From Candidatus Micropelagos thuwalensis (lineage in GTDB: Bacteria > Pseudomonadota > Alphaproteobacteria > RS24), in contig NZ_AWXE01000004.1 of NCBI RefSeq assembly GCF_000469155.1, forward strand, positions 806,001-870,000: a stretch of DNA of 64,000 nt, given 5' to 3'. Positions 8,900-18,042 of the stretch are shown here, one piece after another. Position 1 is the first letter of the stretch; each line of letters starts with the position of its first letter. A model generated the notes under the pieces. The model ran no database searches, was not told the origin of the DNA, and saw nothing but the letters and a program-made list of their open reading frames with translations. The position numbers and the translations under genes were made by a program.

Positions 8900-9742
8900 A
8901 TGTCATCTGAACTGCAGAACACGGATAATTCAACTTTTCACCATACCTGGCCCGCCCAAGGTGCTAGACGCTTTGGCTTTGTGAATTGGGTCGGGTTATG
9001 GACGCTATACCTGCGTGAAGTTCGGAGATTTTGGAAAGTCGTTTTTCAGACAGTGGGTGCGCCGGTTGTAACAACCTTGCTATTTTTAGCAATTTTTTCT
9101 CTGGCTCTGGGTGGCTTACGCCCCGATATTAGCGGTACACCTTTCACAAACTATCTCGCACCGGGTTTGGTGATTATGGCAATGTTGCAAAATGCTTTTG
9201 CCAACACCTCGTCATCTTTATTAATCGGTAAAGTTCAGGGTAATGTGGTTGACATTCTTATGCCGCCTTTATCTGCTGGCGAACTAACCACGGCGATTGC
9301 GTTGGGCGGGCTGACAAGGGGGCTGATTGTCGGCATTTTTACCTTTATAGGTATGACCTTTTTTGTCGATTTCTCTCTGAGCCATACATGGGCGGTGCTT
9401 TACTTTGCAGTATCCGGCTCGCTGTTAATGTCATTTTTAGGCATGTTGGTTGGAATTTGGGCTGAAAAATTTGATCATATGCAGGCAATAACTAATTTTA
9501 TTGTTACGCCTCTGACATTTTTATCCGGTACTTTTTACTCAGTGGAACAATTACCTGAACCGGCGCAGGTGTTTTCATCCTTTAATCCCTTCTTTTACAT
9601 GATTGATGGCTTCCGCTATGGCTTTATTGGACAGCCGGAAGGAAATTTATTGGTTGGGGTGCTTCTTCTGACCGCATTGAATATCATTCTATGGATGAGT
9701 TGCTACATCATGTTTGCTCGCGGTTATCGTATTAAAGCCTAA
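8900..9742 (+). CDS. ABC-2 type transporter permease
   Basis: Inner-membrane permease of 280 residues with an amphipathic N-terminal segment (LWTLYLREVRRFWKVVFQT) and six predicted membrane helices, the ABC-2 (YadH-like) layout. The NPFFYMIDGFRYGF segment near the C-terminus is characteristic of this family. ABC-2 exporters usually sit next to an ATPase gene; none is found here, so the partner must be elsewhere. The start is not well supported: the nearest GGAG is 18 bases upstream and precedes an out-of-frame ATG at 8891. Substrate unknown. Confidence 0.88.
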   Translation: MSSELQNTDNSTFHHTWPAQGARRFGFVNWVGLWTLYLREVRRFWKVVFQTVGAPVVTTLLFLAIFSLALGGLRPDISGTPFTNYLAPGLVIMAMLQNAFANTSSSLLIGKVQGNVVDILMPPLSAGELTTAIALGGLTRGLIVGIFTFIGMTFFVDFSLSHTWAVLYFAVSGSLLMSFLGMLVGIWAEKFDHMQAITNFIVTPLTFLSGTFYSVEQLPEPAQVFSSFNPFFYMIDGFRYGFIGQPEGNLLVGVLLLTALNIILWMSCYIMFARGYRIKA

Positions 9743-9768
9743 ACTCGATCTCACAACCCCTTAATTCA

Positions 9769-9798
9769 TTGACAAAGCTGAGGTTTTTCAGGGATAAT
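9769..9798 (+). promoter_or_regulatory. predicted sigma-70 promoter for argD-argF
   Basis: TTGACA (9769-9774), an 18-base spacer and GATAAT (9793-9798) make the best housekeeping-type promoter seen in the window. Transcription would start near 9805, leaving a leader of about 80 bases before argD. Confidence 0.6.
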
Positions 9799-9822
9799 AG
9801 GATTTGTTGGATTTTTATTAGT

Positions 9823-9854
9823 CGCCCTGCCCTAAACAGTGTCGGGCGTTTTTT
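9823..9854 (+). terminator. terminator-like hairpin in the argD leader
   Basis: CGCCC (9823-9827) pairs with GGGCG (9844-9848) and six T follow directly. It may end the ABC-2 permease transcript. It also lies downstream of the predicted argD promoter, so it could attenuate argD. The stem is short and the loop long, so strength is uncertain. Confidence 0.5.
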
Positions 9855-9883
9855 GTTTCAATCTAATTTGGTCTTTTACAGAT

Positions 9884-11113
9884 ATGCAAACGCACAACGA
9901 TAATGGGATTAACCCGGTTATGGGTACTTATAATCGCAGTCCTCTGTCATTTGTCAGGGGGGATGGCGCGTGGCTGGAAACAGAAACTGGTGACAAATAT
10001 CTAGATTTTACTACGGGCATTGCAGTCAATTCGCTAGGACACGGGCATCCAAAACTTGTCGCTGCCCTTAAGGTTCAAGCTGAGAAGCTTTGGCATGTCT
10101 CAAATCTATATACTGTGCCGGAACAACAAGCGTTGGCGGCGAAGCTCACAGAGCTCACATTTGCTGAGAAAATCTTTTTTTGCAATTCAGGTGCTGAAGC
10201 CATTGAAGGCTCAATTAAAACGGCTCGGAAATATTTTGCCGATAAAGGTGAGGATAGTCGTTATGAAATAATCTGTTTTGCGGGGGCTTTTCATGGGCGT
10301 ACGCTGGCAGCGTTGGCAGCCACGGGTAATGAGAGTTATCTTAACGGTTTCGGCCCGCCTTTGGCAGGTTTCAAACATGTTGATAGCTTTGATATAGAAC
10401 TTGTTAAAGCGGTTATTACCCCTGCCACGGCGGCGATATTAATTGAGCCCATTCAGGGTGAGGGCGGGGTTGTGCCAGTGCCTTTTCCTTTTTTAAAAGA
10501 CTTAAGAGAGCTTTGCGACTCACATGGTTTGCTCCTTATTTTTGACGAGGTGCAATGCGGCATTGGCCGGACGGGGAAACTTTTCGCGCATCAATGGACA
10601 GATATCACACCTGATATAATGTCCGTTGCCAAAGGTATAGGGGGAGGTTTTCCCCTCGGTGCGATACTTGCAACCGAAGAGGCGGCGGCTGGTATGGTTC
10701 CGGGCACACACGGGTCCACCTATGGCGGTAATCCACTGGGGATGGCTGTTGGTAAAGTTGTTATCGACACGATTGCCGCGCCTGAAATGCTGGAGACAAT
10801 TTGTCAAAATGGTTTGGCGTTAAAACAGAAAACTGATTCAGTCATCGACCGCTTTCCAGATATTCTCTCTGAAATACGCGGTGAAGGTCTGATGCTCGGA
10901 CTAAAGGCCGTGATTGAAAATAAAAAACTTGTTGAGGCGCTACGGGGTCAAAAACTGCTCACAGTTGGCGCGGGGGACAATGTGGTAAGACTTTTGCCCC
11001 CCCTGACCATAACGCTGGAAGAAGTAGATATTGCTGTGAAAGCGCTGGAGTCGGCATGCGAGGATTTACGCGCTACTGAGAAGACGATGGATAAGAAAGT
11101 GGAGGAGGTTTAA
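9884..11113 (+). CDS. argD: acetylornithine/succinylornithine aminotransferase
   Basis: PLP-dependent transaminase that makes N-acetylornithine in arginine synthesis and may also act as succinyl-diaminopimelate aminotransferase in lysine synthesis. It has 409 residues from the ATG at 9884; an upstream GTG at 9839 lies inside a hairpin and adds residues not seen in the family. The start MQTHND...NPVMGTYNRSPL and the PLP-lysine segment MSVAKGIGGGFPLGA are typical. The segment IIFDEVQ-like LLLIFDEVQCGIGRTG holds the cofactor Asp. argF begins 3 bases after the stop, so the two are one operon. Confidence 0.95.
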   Translation: MQTHNDNGINPVMGTYNRSPLSFVRGDGAWLETETGDKYLDFTTGIAVNSLGHGHPKLVAALKVQAEKLWHVSNLYTVPEQQALAAKLTELTFAEKIFFCNSGAEAIEGSIKTARKYFADKGEDSRYEIICFAGAFHGRTLAALAATGNESYLNGFGPPLAGFKHVDSFDIELVKAVITPATAAILIEPIQGEGGVVPVPFPFLKDLRELCDSHGLLLIFDEVQCGIGRTGKLFAHQWTDITPDIMSVAKGIGGGFPLGAILATEEAAAGMVPGTHGSTYGGNPLGMAVGKVVIDTIAAPEMLETICQNGLALKQKTDSVIDRFPDILSEIRGEGLMLGLKAVIENKKLVEALRGQKLLTVGAGDNVVRLLPPLTITLEEVDIAVKALESACEDLRATEKTMDKKVEEV

Positions 11114-11115
11114 GT

Positions 11116-12045
11116 ATGACCCCGAAGCACTTTTTAGATTTATCTGATCTAACTGCGCATACCGTCAGAGACATTGTTGACGAAGCCAGACATCGTAAAG
11201 AGGCACGCGCTGGTTTGCCAAATGGCACACCTGACGCAGATCAACCCCTTGCCGGGAAGTTACTCGCCTTGGTATTTGACAAACCTTCCACGCGGACGCG
11301 TGTGTCTTTTGATCTTGCCATGCGGCAGCTGGGCGGGGACACCCTGATGCTAAACCATAATGATATGCAACTTGGCAGAGGTGAACCACTCTCGGATACG
11401 GCAAAGGTGCTCAGTCGTTATGTAGATGCCATTATGGTGAGAACGGGCCCACATGAAAATCTGACGGAGCTTGCGGCAGAGGCGAGTGTCTCGGTGATAA
11501 ACGGGCTCACTGCTTTCAGCCATCCTTGTCAAATTCTCGCAGATATTTTGACGATTGAAGAACACCGCGGTCCCATAAAGGGTCAAAAAATTGCTTGGCT
11601 GGGTGATGGCAACAATGTGTCCGTTTCGTGGATACATGCGGCAAGCCTTTTGGATTTTGAATTGCACCTTGCCGTACCGGAGAATTTCAGACCGCCAGAG
11701 GATGTCTTGTCATGGGCTGCCGAGAGAGATGCTAAAATTGTTTTTTCTAACTCACCCGAAGCAGCAGTGGATCAAGCAATAGCGGTTAATACGGATTGCT
11801 GGGTGTCTATGAGTGATAACCCTGAGGAAGCGGCGGCAAGGGCTAAGGCTTTTGAACCTTACCGCGTGACTGAAGCATTAATGAACTTGTCGGATAATGG
11901 TGTCTTCTTGCATTGCTTGCCAGCCTATCGTGGTAATGAGGTAGAAGCGCGTGTCATAGATGGGCCGCAATCGGTGGTATTTGACGAAGCGGAAAATAGA
12001 AACCATATACAAAAAGCAATTCTGCTTTGGTGTTTTGAAGGATAA
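11116..12045 (+). CDS. argF: ornithine carbamoyltransferase
   Basis: Joins carbamoyl phosphate and ornithine to give citrulline in arginine synthesis. The 309-residue protein has the carbamoyl-phosphate motif STRTR (in FDKPSTRTRVSFDLA), the HPCQILAD motif and the ornithine-side loop HCLPAYRG, all complete. GGAGGAGG lies just before the ATG inside the end of argD, so translation is probably coupled. The argD-argF-hslO order is conserved in many Alphaproteobacteria. Confidence 0.97.
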   Translation: MTPKHFLDLSDLTAHTVRDIVDEARHRKEARAGLPNGTPDADQPLAGKLLALVFDKPSTRTRVSFDLAMRQLGGDTLMLNHNDMQLGRGEPLSDTAKVLSRYVDAIMVRTGPHENLTELAAEASVSVINGLTAFSHPCQILADILTIEEHRGPIKGQKIAWLGDGNNVSVSWIHAASLLDFELHLAVPENFRPPEDVLSWAAERDAKIVFSNSPEAAVDQAIAVNTDCWVSMSDNPEEAAARAKAFEPYRVTEALMNLSDNGVFLHCLPAYRGNEVEARVIDGPQSVVFDEAENRNHIQKAILLWCFEG

Positions 12046-12059
12046 GCCTCCGGCACAAT

Positions 12060-12956
12060 ATGGATAATATTTCTCTCCCTTATAAAATCGAGAATGTCAG
12101 TGCGCATGGTCGTGTGGTCAGGCTGGGCTCAGTCATTAATGAAATACTCTCGCGCCATGATTACCCTGAGCCTGTTTCGGCTTTGTTGGGCGAAGCAGTT
12201 GTTCTCACCGCTATGATGGCTTCAATTCTGAAATTTGAGGGTCGATTTGTCATTCAAACTCAATCTGACGGGCCCGTTTCAATGCTCGTTTGCGATGCCC
12301 GGGCGGATGGCAGTTTGCGGGGTTATGCCAAGCTTGATGAAGAAGCTTTTGCGGCGCTTGGCGAAAGCCCGACCCAACAGGATATGCTGGGCACTGGGCA
12401 TATTGCTTTCACTGTCGATCAAGGTGCGGATATGGAGCGGTATCAAGGTATTGTGCCGCTAGAAGATAATTTGTTGACGGCGGCGCTTGCTTATTTTGCT
12501 GGTTCGGAGCAGGTGCAGACCCATGTGAAGCTGACAGCGATGCCTCTGTTCCGGCCTGGCGGGGATATGGAGTGGCGCGCAGGGGGAATTATGATTCAGC
12601 AGACCGCGCTTCAAGGTGGCTCTGACACAGGAAGAACAAGCACACAGGATGATTGGGTGAGGATGCAAACTTTAATGGAAACGACTGAGCCGGACGAATT
12701 GCTGGATCCTGAGCTAAGTCCCGAACAGCTTGTTTATCGTCTTTATAATGAAGATGGAGTTAGGGTTTTTGACGTTAAAGATTTCAGTTTCAATTGCGGT
12801 TGCTCCCGAACGCGCATACAAAATATGCTAAATTCTTTTCCGGAAGAAGATATTCTGAGTATGCAGGAAGATGGTCTCGTCACCGTCACATGTGAGTTTT
12901 GCAGTGAGGTTTATCAGTTTGATGCACAATTGCTTAAGGATGATCCGATTACATAA
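12060..12956 (+). CDS. hslO: Hsp33 family redox-regulated chaperone
   Basis: Cytoplasmic holdase that is switched on by oxidation and unfolding. The 298-residue length is normal. The zinc-binding redox switch is present at the C-terminus: CxC in FNCGCSRTR and CxxC in VTCEFCSEVY. The gene follows argF after 14 bases and belongs to the same transcription unit; this neighbourhood is common in the class and does not imply a role in arginine synthesis. Confidence 0.95.
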   Translation: MDNISLPYKIENVSAHGRVVRLGSVINEILSRHDYPEPVSALLGEAVVLTAMMASILKFEGRFVIQTQSDGPVSMLVCDARADGSLRGYAKLDEEAFAALGESPTQQDMLGTGHIAFTVDQGADMERYQGIVPLEDNLLTAALAYFAGSEQVQTHVKLTAMPLFRPGGDMEWRAGGIMIQQTALQGGSDTGRTSTQDDWVRMQTLMETTEPDELLDPELSPEQLVYRLYNEDGVRVFDVKDFSFNCGCSRTRIQNMLNSFPEEDILSMQEDGLVTVTCEFCSEVYQFDAQLLKDDPIT

Positions 12957-12996
12957 TATCTTTGCCAGTCTTTTTCTGGAAAGTTTCTCGAAATAT

Positions 12997-13575
12997 ATGA
13001 CAAGAGCGCTGATTATATGTCCTTTCATTTTAGTACTTATATCTTGTGCATCAGCTCCTCCCGCGCCACCAAGTTATGAATTGACATATCAACATCTGCC
13101 CAGATTACAAATTGCAGCTGGGTCGATTGTGTTGAAATCTGCTTATCAGCCGGATGAGGCAGAAAATCACATAGACACAAAAAAGCCGCAAAATCCGACC
13201 ATGGTGGTAAAGCAATGGGTAAATGATCGTCTGGAAATTCAGTCCGGGTCATCTGCAAAGCTGGTTTTGACCGTGATTGATGGGCGGGTTATAAGAACGG
13301 AGGAGACAAATCAATCAACTTTTGGGTTCTTGGCGTCCAAAAAACAGATTTTTTCTGCTAATCTGGTGGTGGATGTGGCTTTCTACCCCCTTGAACAGGA
13401 TATTAATCAGGGATTGCGGAGTGATTTGCGTGTTAAAATCGTGTCAGATAAGGCCGTTTCTGGGGCTTATAGCCTAAATATGCTTGATGAGGCATATTTT
13501 ATGCTAATCAGTGATCTGGCTGTTGAATTTGATAAACAAATGCAGGGCGTGCTTAAAAAACTAAAAATAATATAG
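12997..13575 (+). CDS. putative lipoprotein of unknown function
   Basis: I do not recognise the family. The ATG at 12997 gives a 192-residue protein with a short signal peptide and lipobox VLISC; the residue after the Cys is Ala, which predicts outer-membrane sorting. The open frame extends upstream into hslO, but those residues look like a shadow and would bury the signal peptide. The mature part is mixed alpha/beta with no recognised motif. It follows hslO by 40 bases on the same strand and may share its transcript. Confidence 0.7.
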   Translation: MTRALIICPFILVLISCASAPPAPPSYELTYQHLPRLQIAAGSIVLKSAYQPDEAENHIDTKKPQNPTMVVKQWVNDRLEIQSGSSAKLVLTVIDGRVIRTEETNQSTFGFLASKKQIFSANLVVDVAFYPLEQDINQGLRSDLRVKIVSDKAVSGAYSLNMLDEAYFMLISDLAVEFDKQMQGVLKKLKII

Positions 13576-13640
13576 AAAGCCGAGTTGTAGGAACTGGTAA
13601 TCAGCAATACGGGCGTTATATAATCACTAGGACGGCGAAT

Positions 13641-14849
13641 ATGTTGGTAAAACTTGAAAATTTATGGAGACAGTATGTATTTCCTGCAGTGCAAAATCTT
13701 GCACAGCTGGTCTATAGACTTTTGTCACCATTACCTGAAAAGGCGCGGCTTCCTGTATCAATAATTAGTGGTTCTGTACTGTTTTATGCCCTTATGGTGG
13801 TTACAAACCCAAAAACAAAAACTTTTGAACCGCGTGAACAAAGCTGGGATGTTAAGGCTCATAGTGTCGTTTTTGGTGCTACAATTCCAGAGTTTAAATC
13901 ATTCGGCGAGGTAATGGCTGAAAGAAATATTTTTCTCCGTGCTCTGGTTGATGGTGAAGTAATTTCTGTATCCGATGATTTACATGAGGGAGCATTTATT
14001 AAAAAGGGAGAAAAACTTCTAACTATTGATCCGTTTGAGTATGAAAACGCCCTTGGAGAAGCCAAAGCTCAGCTTATAAGTGCGGAGGCCTCTTTAAAGA
14101 TGAGCCGTCAAGATTACGAGCGGGCTGAGAAATTGTTTGAAAAAGGAACAGTTGCGCTAAGATATCTTGATGAGAAAAAAACAGATTTGACAGTAAAAAG
14201 AGCAAACGTTGATCGTCTTAAAATTGTTGTTAGGCGCGCACAAAGAAACTTAGACAATACTAAAGTTGTTGCACCATTTGATGCATATGTTAGCAAAGTC
14301 ACAGTTGATGAAGGTAGGCTAGTTAATAGAAATGATCACATTGCACTTTTGAGTGATGCCTCTAGTTATGAGATACGCTTTAATTTATCAGATAGTGAAT
14401 ACGGATCATTACTTTCTACGCAAACACATATTTTAGGCCAACCAGTAATCGCACTTTGGAAGGTTGGTAATAAAGAAATTTCTTTAGAGGGTAGTGTTAA
14501 ATATGTCGGCGCCCGCATCGACCCGTCTATTCGTGGTGTAGATGTTATTGCAGATGTTAAAGATGTAGGTAATTCTCAAATTCGTGGTGGGGCATTTGTT
14601 GAAGTTATTATGCAAGGCAATAAATTAAATAATGTTGCCTCAATCCCTGAGGATGCACTTTTTACAGATAATGAAAATGTTGAATTCGTTTACGTAATTA
14701 CTAACAATCGTCTTGAGGTGCGAAGAGTAAAAAGCTTGATGAAGGTGGGCGGAAATATTCTTATTTCTGAGGGTGTTTTAGATGGAGAGAATGTTTTAAC
14801 CACAAGGTTTACAGAAGCCGCTGAGGGTGTACTGGTAAATATTCCATAA
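13641..14849 (+). CDS. efflux RND transporter periplasmic adaptor (HlyD family)
   Basis: Periplasmic membrane-fusion protein of 402 residues that links the RND pump to an outer-membrane channel. It has an N-terminal membrane anchor (SIISGSVLFYALMVV), then a lipoyl/barrel-sandwich segment with a central alpha-hairpin (about residues 135-200, ending near KVVAPFDAYV), then beta-barrel and membrane-proximal domains. Its stop overlaps the pump gene start in TAATG. The first 200 bases use codons like the neighbours, after which the gene turns AT-rich with many AGA, AAA and ATA codons. No outer-membrane factor gene is adjacent. Confidence 0.92.
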   Translation: MLVKLENLWRQYVFPAVQNLAQLVYRLLSPLPEKARLPVSIISGSVLFYALMVVTNPKTKTFEPREQSWDVKAHSVVFGATIPEFKSFGEVMAERNIFLRALVDGEVISVSDDLHEGAFIKKGEKLLTIDPFEYENALGEAKAQLISAEASLKMSRQDYERAEKLFEKGTVALRYLDEKKTDLTVKRANVDRLKIVVRRAQRNLDNTKVVAPFDAYVSKVTVDEGRLVNRNDHIALLSDASSYEIRFNLSDSEYGSLLSTQTHILGQPVIALWKVGNKEISLEGSVKYVGARIDPSIRGVDVIADVKDVGNSQIRGGAFVEVIMQGNKLNNVASIPEDALFTDNENVEFVYVITNNRLEVRRVKSLMKVGGNILISEGVLDGENVLTTRFTEAAEGVLVNIP

Positions 14850-17800
14850 TGAACGATAACATCACTCATGAAACTCCTCCATCCTCAGAAGTTCCAAAAG
14901 ATGAGAGGCATTCAACATTTAACGAGCTTGTGAGATTTTTCATTTCACATAGAAATGCTGCTCACTTGCTTATGTTGTCGATGATCATCTTTGGCTTTCT
15001 GGGTTTAAGAGAACTTAACACCCAATTTTTTCCAGAAATAGAAATTGAAGTTGTTGGTGTTACAATTGTTTGGCCAGGTGCGAGTGCAGAAGATGTTGAT
15101 GTTAATATTGTGGAACCTTTACAGGCACAATTACGTTTTCTAGCAGGTGTTGATGAACTTGAGAGTAGGTCCCGATTTGGGTTAGCAACCTTTAATATTA
15201 ATTATAAACGTGGCTTTGACATGTCTCAGGCAACAAATGATGTTGAAGCCGCTATCAGTCAAATTACAACATTACCAAAAGACATAGAAAGACCAATTGT
15301 AAGGCAATACGTAAATTATGATCCTGTAGGAAACATTTTATTAAGTGGTAAGTTCCCAGAGCGTGCGCTTAAGAGTTACGCCTTAAAGTTAAGAGATGGT
15401 CTTCTTGACGCAGGTGTAGATAAAGTCGATGTAGTTGGTGCAAGAGATGAAGAAATATGGGTTGAGGTAAGAATAGACCAAATTAGAAGGTATGACTTAA
15501 CTATTAATCAAATTGCAAGTGCTATTCGCTCCAGTTCTCTGGATATGCCGGGAGGGTTGGTTCGTGCAGAAACAGAAAAACAAATTCGTGCAACAGGATT
15601 AAAGAAAACAGCCGAGGAGATAGGTCAAATTGAAATTCGAGCACTGACAAGCGGAGAGCGTGTGCTAGTCAAAGATGTAGCAAGGGTTTCAGAAAATTTT
15701 AACAGTGACCAGTCTACTGGATGGACTGATGGAAAACGTGCTGTTCAGTTAAAGGTTTTCCGTTCAGAGACATCGGACTCACTTGATACATTAAATATAC
15801 TTCGAGAGTTTGCTTCAGAAGCAGAGACAAAACTTCCTCAAGGTATGGAATTGAAAGTCTATGATACCCTGGCCGATAAAATTGCTCAACGTCTAGGATT
15901 GCTTCTTCGCAATGGTCTGGGCGGCATGGTACTCGTGCTAATTACATTGTTTCTATTTTTAAATGCTCGCATTGCCTTCTGGGTGGCTTTGGGAATACCT
16001 ATTTCTATAATGGCTACATTAGGCTTTATGTGGCCGCTTGATCGCACATTAAATATGCTTTCTATGTTCACTTTCATTATGACACTAGGAATTATTGTAG
16101 ACGATGCAATTGTTGTTGGGGAACACTCAGCAACTGTTTTTAAAAGAGGAACAACCCCTGAATATGCAGCTGAACGGGGTGCAATTAGAATGTCTAAGCC
16201 AATTTTTGCGGCAGGCTTAACAACTCTAGCTGCTTTTTTCCCAGTTCTTACATTAGATAATATTTTTGGAGATTTAGTTCGTCCAATTCCGATAATAGTT
16301 TTTGCGGTTTTGGCAGCAAGTTTAATTGAATGTTTCTTCATTTTGCCATCACACTTAAAACATGCATTAACTCAACCTGAAAAACCTCCTACAGGTTTTA
16401 GAAAACGTTTCCTTGATAAGTTTGAGGAGTTTCGTCATGGACGCTTTAAGCAATTAACAATATATGCATATAAGAACCGCTACACGACACTCAGTATTGC
16501 TGTAGCGTGTTTTATTATTGCAATTTCGTTATTTGCTGGAGGAAGATTGCAATTTAGGTTTTTCCCTGCTCCAGAAATGGAAAGAATAGCTGCAACAATT
16601 ATTTTCCACTCTGGAACACCAAGAGAAATTACAAAAAAAGGTATGGAAGCAGTGGAGCTGGCCCTTCATGAAACTGATAAACAACTTAGAAATGGTAATA
16701 AGTCCCTAATAAATGAACATTTTTCACGTTTAGGAAGTATAGGGTATAGCTCAGGTAATCACTTGGCTTACATAGAAACAGAGCTAATTGCCTCAGAATT
16801 GAGAACTGTAAGAACTAAAGATTTTATAAAAAAATGGAAAGAAAACTTTCCGCCAATGGCTGGAATCCGATATACAACTGTTGAGGAATTAGGAGATGGT
16901 CCCGGGGCTTCACCAATAGAGTTAAGACTTCAGGGAGACTCATTAATCAATTTAAAAAAAGCATCAGGAGAAGTTGTTGAAGATCTTAAGCTTTTCCCGT
17001 CAGTAATTTTTCCTTGGGATAATTTATTCTTTGGAAAACAAGAAATTTTAATAGAAGTTAATGCAAATGGCGCCGCGCTTGGTTTTACAAACCAAATAGT
17101 AGGGCAACAACTTAGAAATGCATATGAGGGCGCTATAGCGCGAAGATTTGCACGTGGTGATAATGAAGTTACAATTCGGGTTATGTTACCCCGTGATTTT
17201 GGAAAACCACAAAGTCTTGATAACTTCTTTTTGGCTGTGCCAGGAAGTTCACCTATTAGGTATGTTCCTTTTGCGCAAGTTGTTGATGTATCAGAAAAAC
17301 CTGGATTTGCTTCTATCCAGAGGGCTGGAGGAGCTAGAGAGGTTGTAATTCGGGCAGGATTTGCAGACAATTCAGGTAATCCAGCAGATGTAATTAGAGA
17401 ATATTCTAAAACTAAGTTACCAGCTATTTTGGAAAAATATGATGTCCAACAAGTTGTCAGAGGGGAACAGGAGGATATGAATGAAAGCTTTCTTCAACTT
17501 TTAATTGGTCTTTTTATAGGCTTAGGTCTTATCTACATAATTCTTGCACTTGTATTTTCGAGCTACTCAAAACCCCTGGTCATTATGTCAGTAATCCCAT
17601 TTGGAATGATTGGAGCAATACTCGGCCATTATGTGCAGGGGTATGAGTTTAATTTCTTGAGCATGATTGCACTTCTTGGTCTATCGGGAATTCTAGTTAA
17701 TAATTCAATTATTCTAATTAGCCGAATAGATGAACGTATTTCGAGTGGAGAAGATTTCGAGGACTCGGTCATAAATGGTGTAAATGATAGACTAAGAGCA

Positions 17801-18022
17801 GTAGTTTTGACATCAATGACTACCGTTCTGGGTTTGACACCAATGCTGTTTGAAACCAGTACTCAAGCGCAGTTTCTTCTACCAATGGTCATAACAATGG
17901 CATGGGGTCTTGCTTCATCTGCATTTCTGGTGCTTTTGCTGGTTCCAGCTATTTTGGGTATTCAATGTGATATTAGTAACTATTTCCAGCAGCGGAAGCA
18001 ACGGCGCGCTCTCGCAGAATAA
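14849..18022 (+). CDS. efflux RND transporter permease subunit
   Basis: Proton-driven inner-membrane exporter of 1057 residues with the duplicated RND layout: two sets of membrane helices, each with a large periplasmic loop. The paired acidic residues of the proton relay are present in helix 4 (LGIIVDDAIVVGEH). The subfamily looks like acriflavin/HAE-type transporters with unknown substrate. Codon use is strongly AT-biased (AGA and AGG for Arg, ATA for Ile) compared with the flanking genes, which suggests transfer. The 3' end carries an 18-base duplicated stretch that includes the stop codon. Confidence 0.94.
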   Translation: MNDNITHETPPSSEVPKDERHSTFNELVRFFISHRNAAHLLMLSMIIFGFLGLRELNTQFFPEIEIEVVGVTIVWPGASAEDVDVNIVEPLQAQLRFLAGVDELESRSRFGLATFNINYKRGFDMSQATNDVEAAISQITTLPKDIERPIVRQYVNYDPVGNILLSGKFPERALKSYALKLRDGLLDAGVDKVDVVGARDEEIWVEVRIDQIRRYDLTINQIASAIRSSSLDMPGGLVRAETEKQIRATGLKKTAEEIGQIEIRALTSGERVLVKDVARVSENFNSDQSTGWTDGKRAVQLKVFRSETSDSLDTLNILREFASEAETKLPQGMELKVYDTLADKIAQRLGLLLRNGLGGMVLVLITLFLFLNARIAFWVALGIPISIMATLGFMWPLDRTLNMLSMFTFIMTLGIIVDDAIVVGEHSATVFKRGTTPEYAAERGAIRMSKPIFAAGLTTLAAFFPVLTLDNIFGDLVRPIPIIVFAVLAASLIECFFILPSHLKHALTQPEKPPTGFRKRFLDKFEEFRHGRFKQLTIYAYKNRYTTLSIAVACFIIAISLFAGGRLQFRFFPAPEMERIAATIIFHSGTPREITKKGMEAVELALHETDKQLRNGNKSLINEHFSRLGSIGYSSGNHLAYIETELIASELRTVRTKDFIKKWKENFPPMAGIRYTTVEELGDGPGASPIELRLQGDSLINLKKASGEVVEDLKLFPSVIFPWDNLFFGKQEILIEVNANGAALGFTNQIVGQQLRNAYEGAIARRFARGDNEVTIRVMLPRDFGKPQSLDNFFLAVPGSSPIRYVPFAQVVDVSEKPGFASIQRAGGAREVVIRAGFADNSGNPADVIREYSKTKLPAILEKYDVQQVVRGEQEDMNESFLQLLIGLFIGLGLIYIILALVFSSYSKPLVIMSVIPFGMIGAILGHYVQGYEFNFLSMIALLGLSGILVNNSIILISRIDERISSGEDFEDSVINGVNDRLRAVVLTSMTTVLGLTPMLFETSTQAQFLLPMVITMAWGLASSAFLVLLLVPAILGIQCDISNYFQQRKQRRALAE

Positions 18023-18042
18023 GTCGCGCTCTCGCAGAATAA
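18005..18042 (+). repeat. tandem 18-bp repeat at the RND gene end
   Basis: CGCGCTCTCGCAGAATAA occurs at 18005-18022 and again at 18025-18042, 20 bases apart. The first copy encodes the last residues and stop of the RND pump; the second fills the gap up to the convergent trkH stop. Confidence 0.95.

Noticed and set aside
9839-9883. GTG start giving a longer ArgD
   Set aside because: The extra residues overlap a terminator-like hairpin and do not resemble ArgD proteins.
12871-12996. Upstream extension of the lipoprotein frame into hslO
   Set aside because: It would bury the signal peptide; the ATG at 12997 gives a normal lipoprotein.
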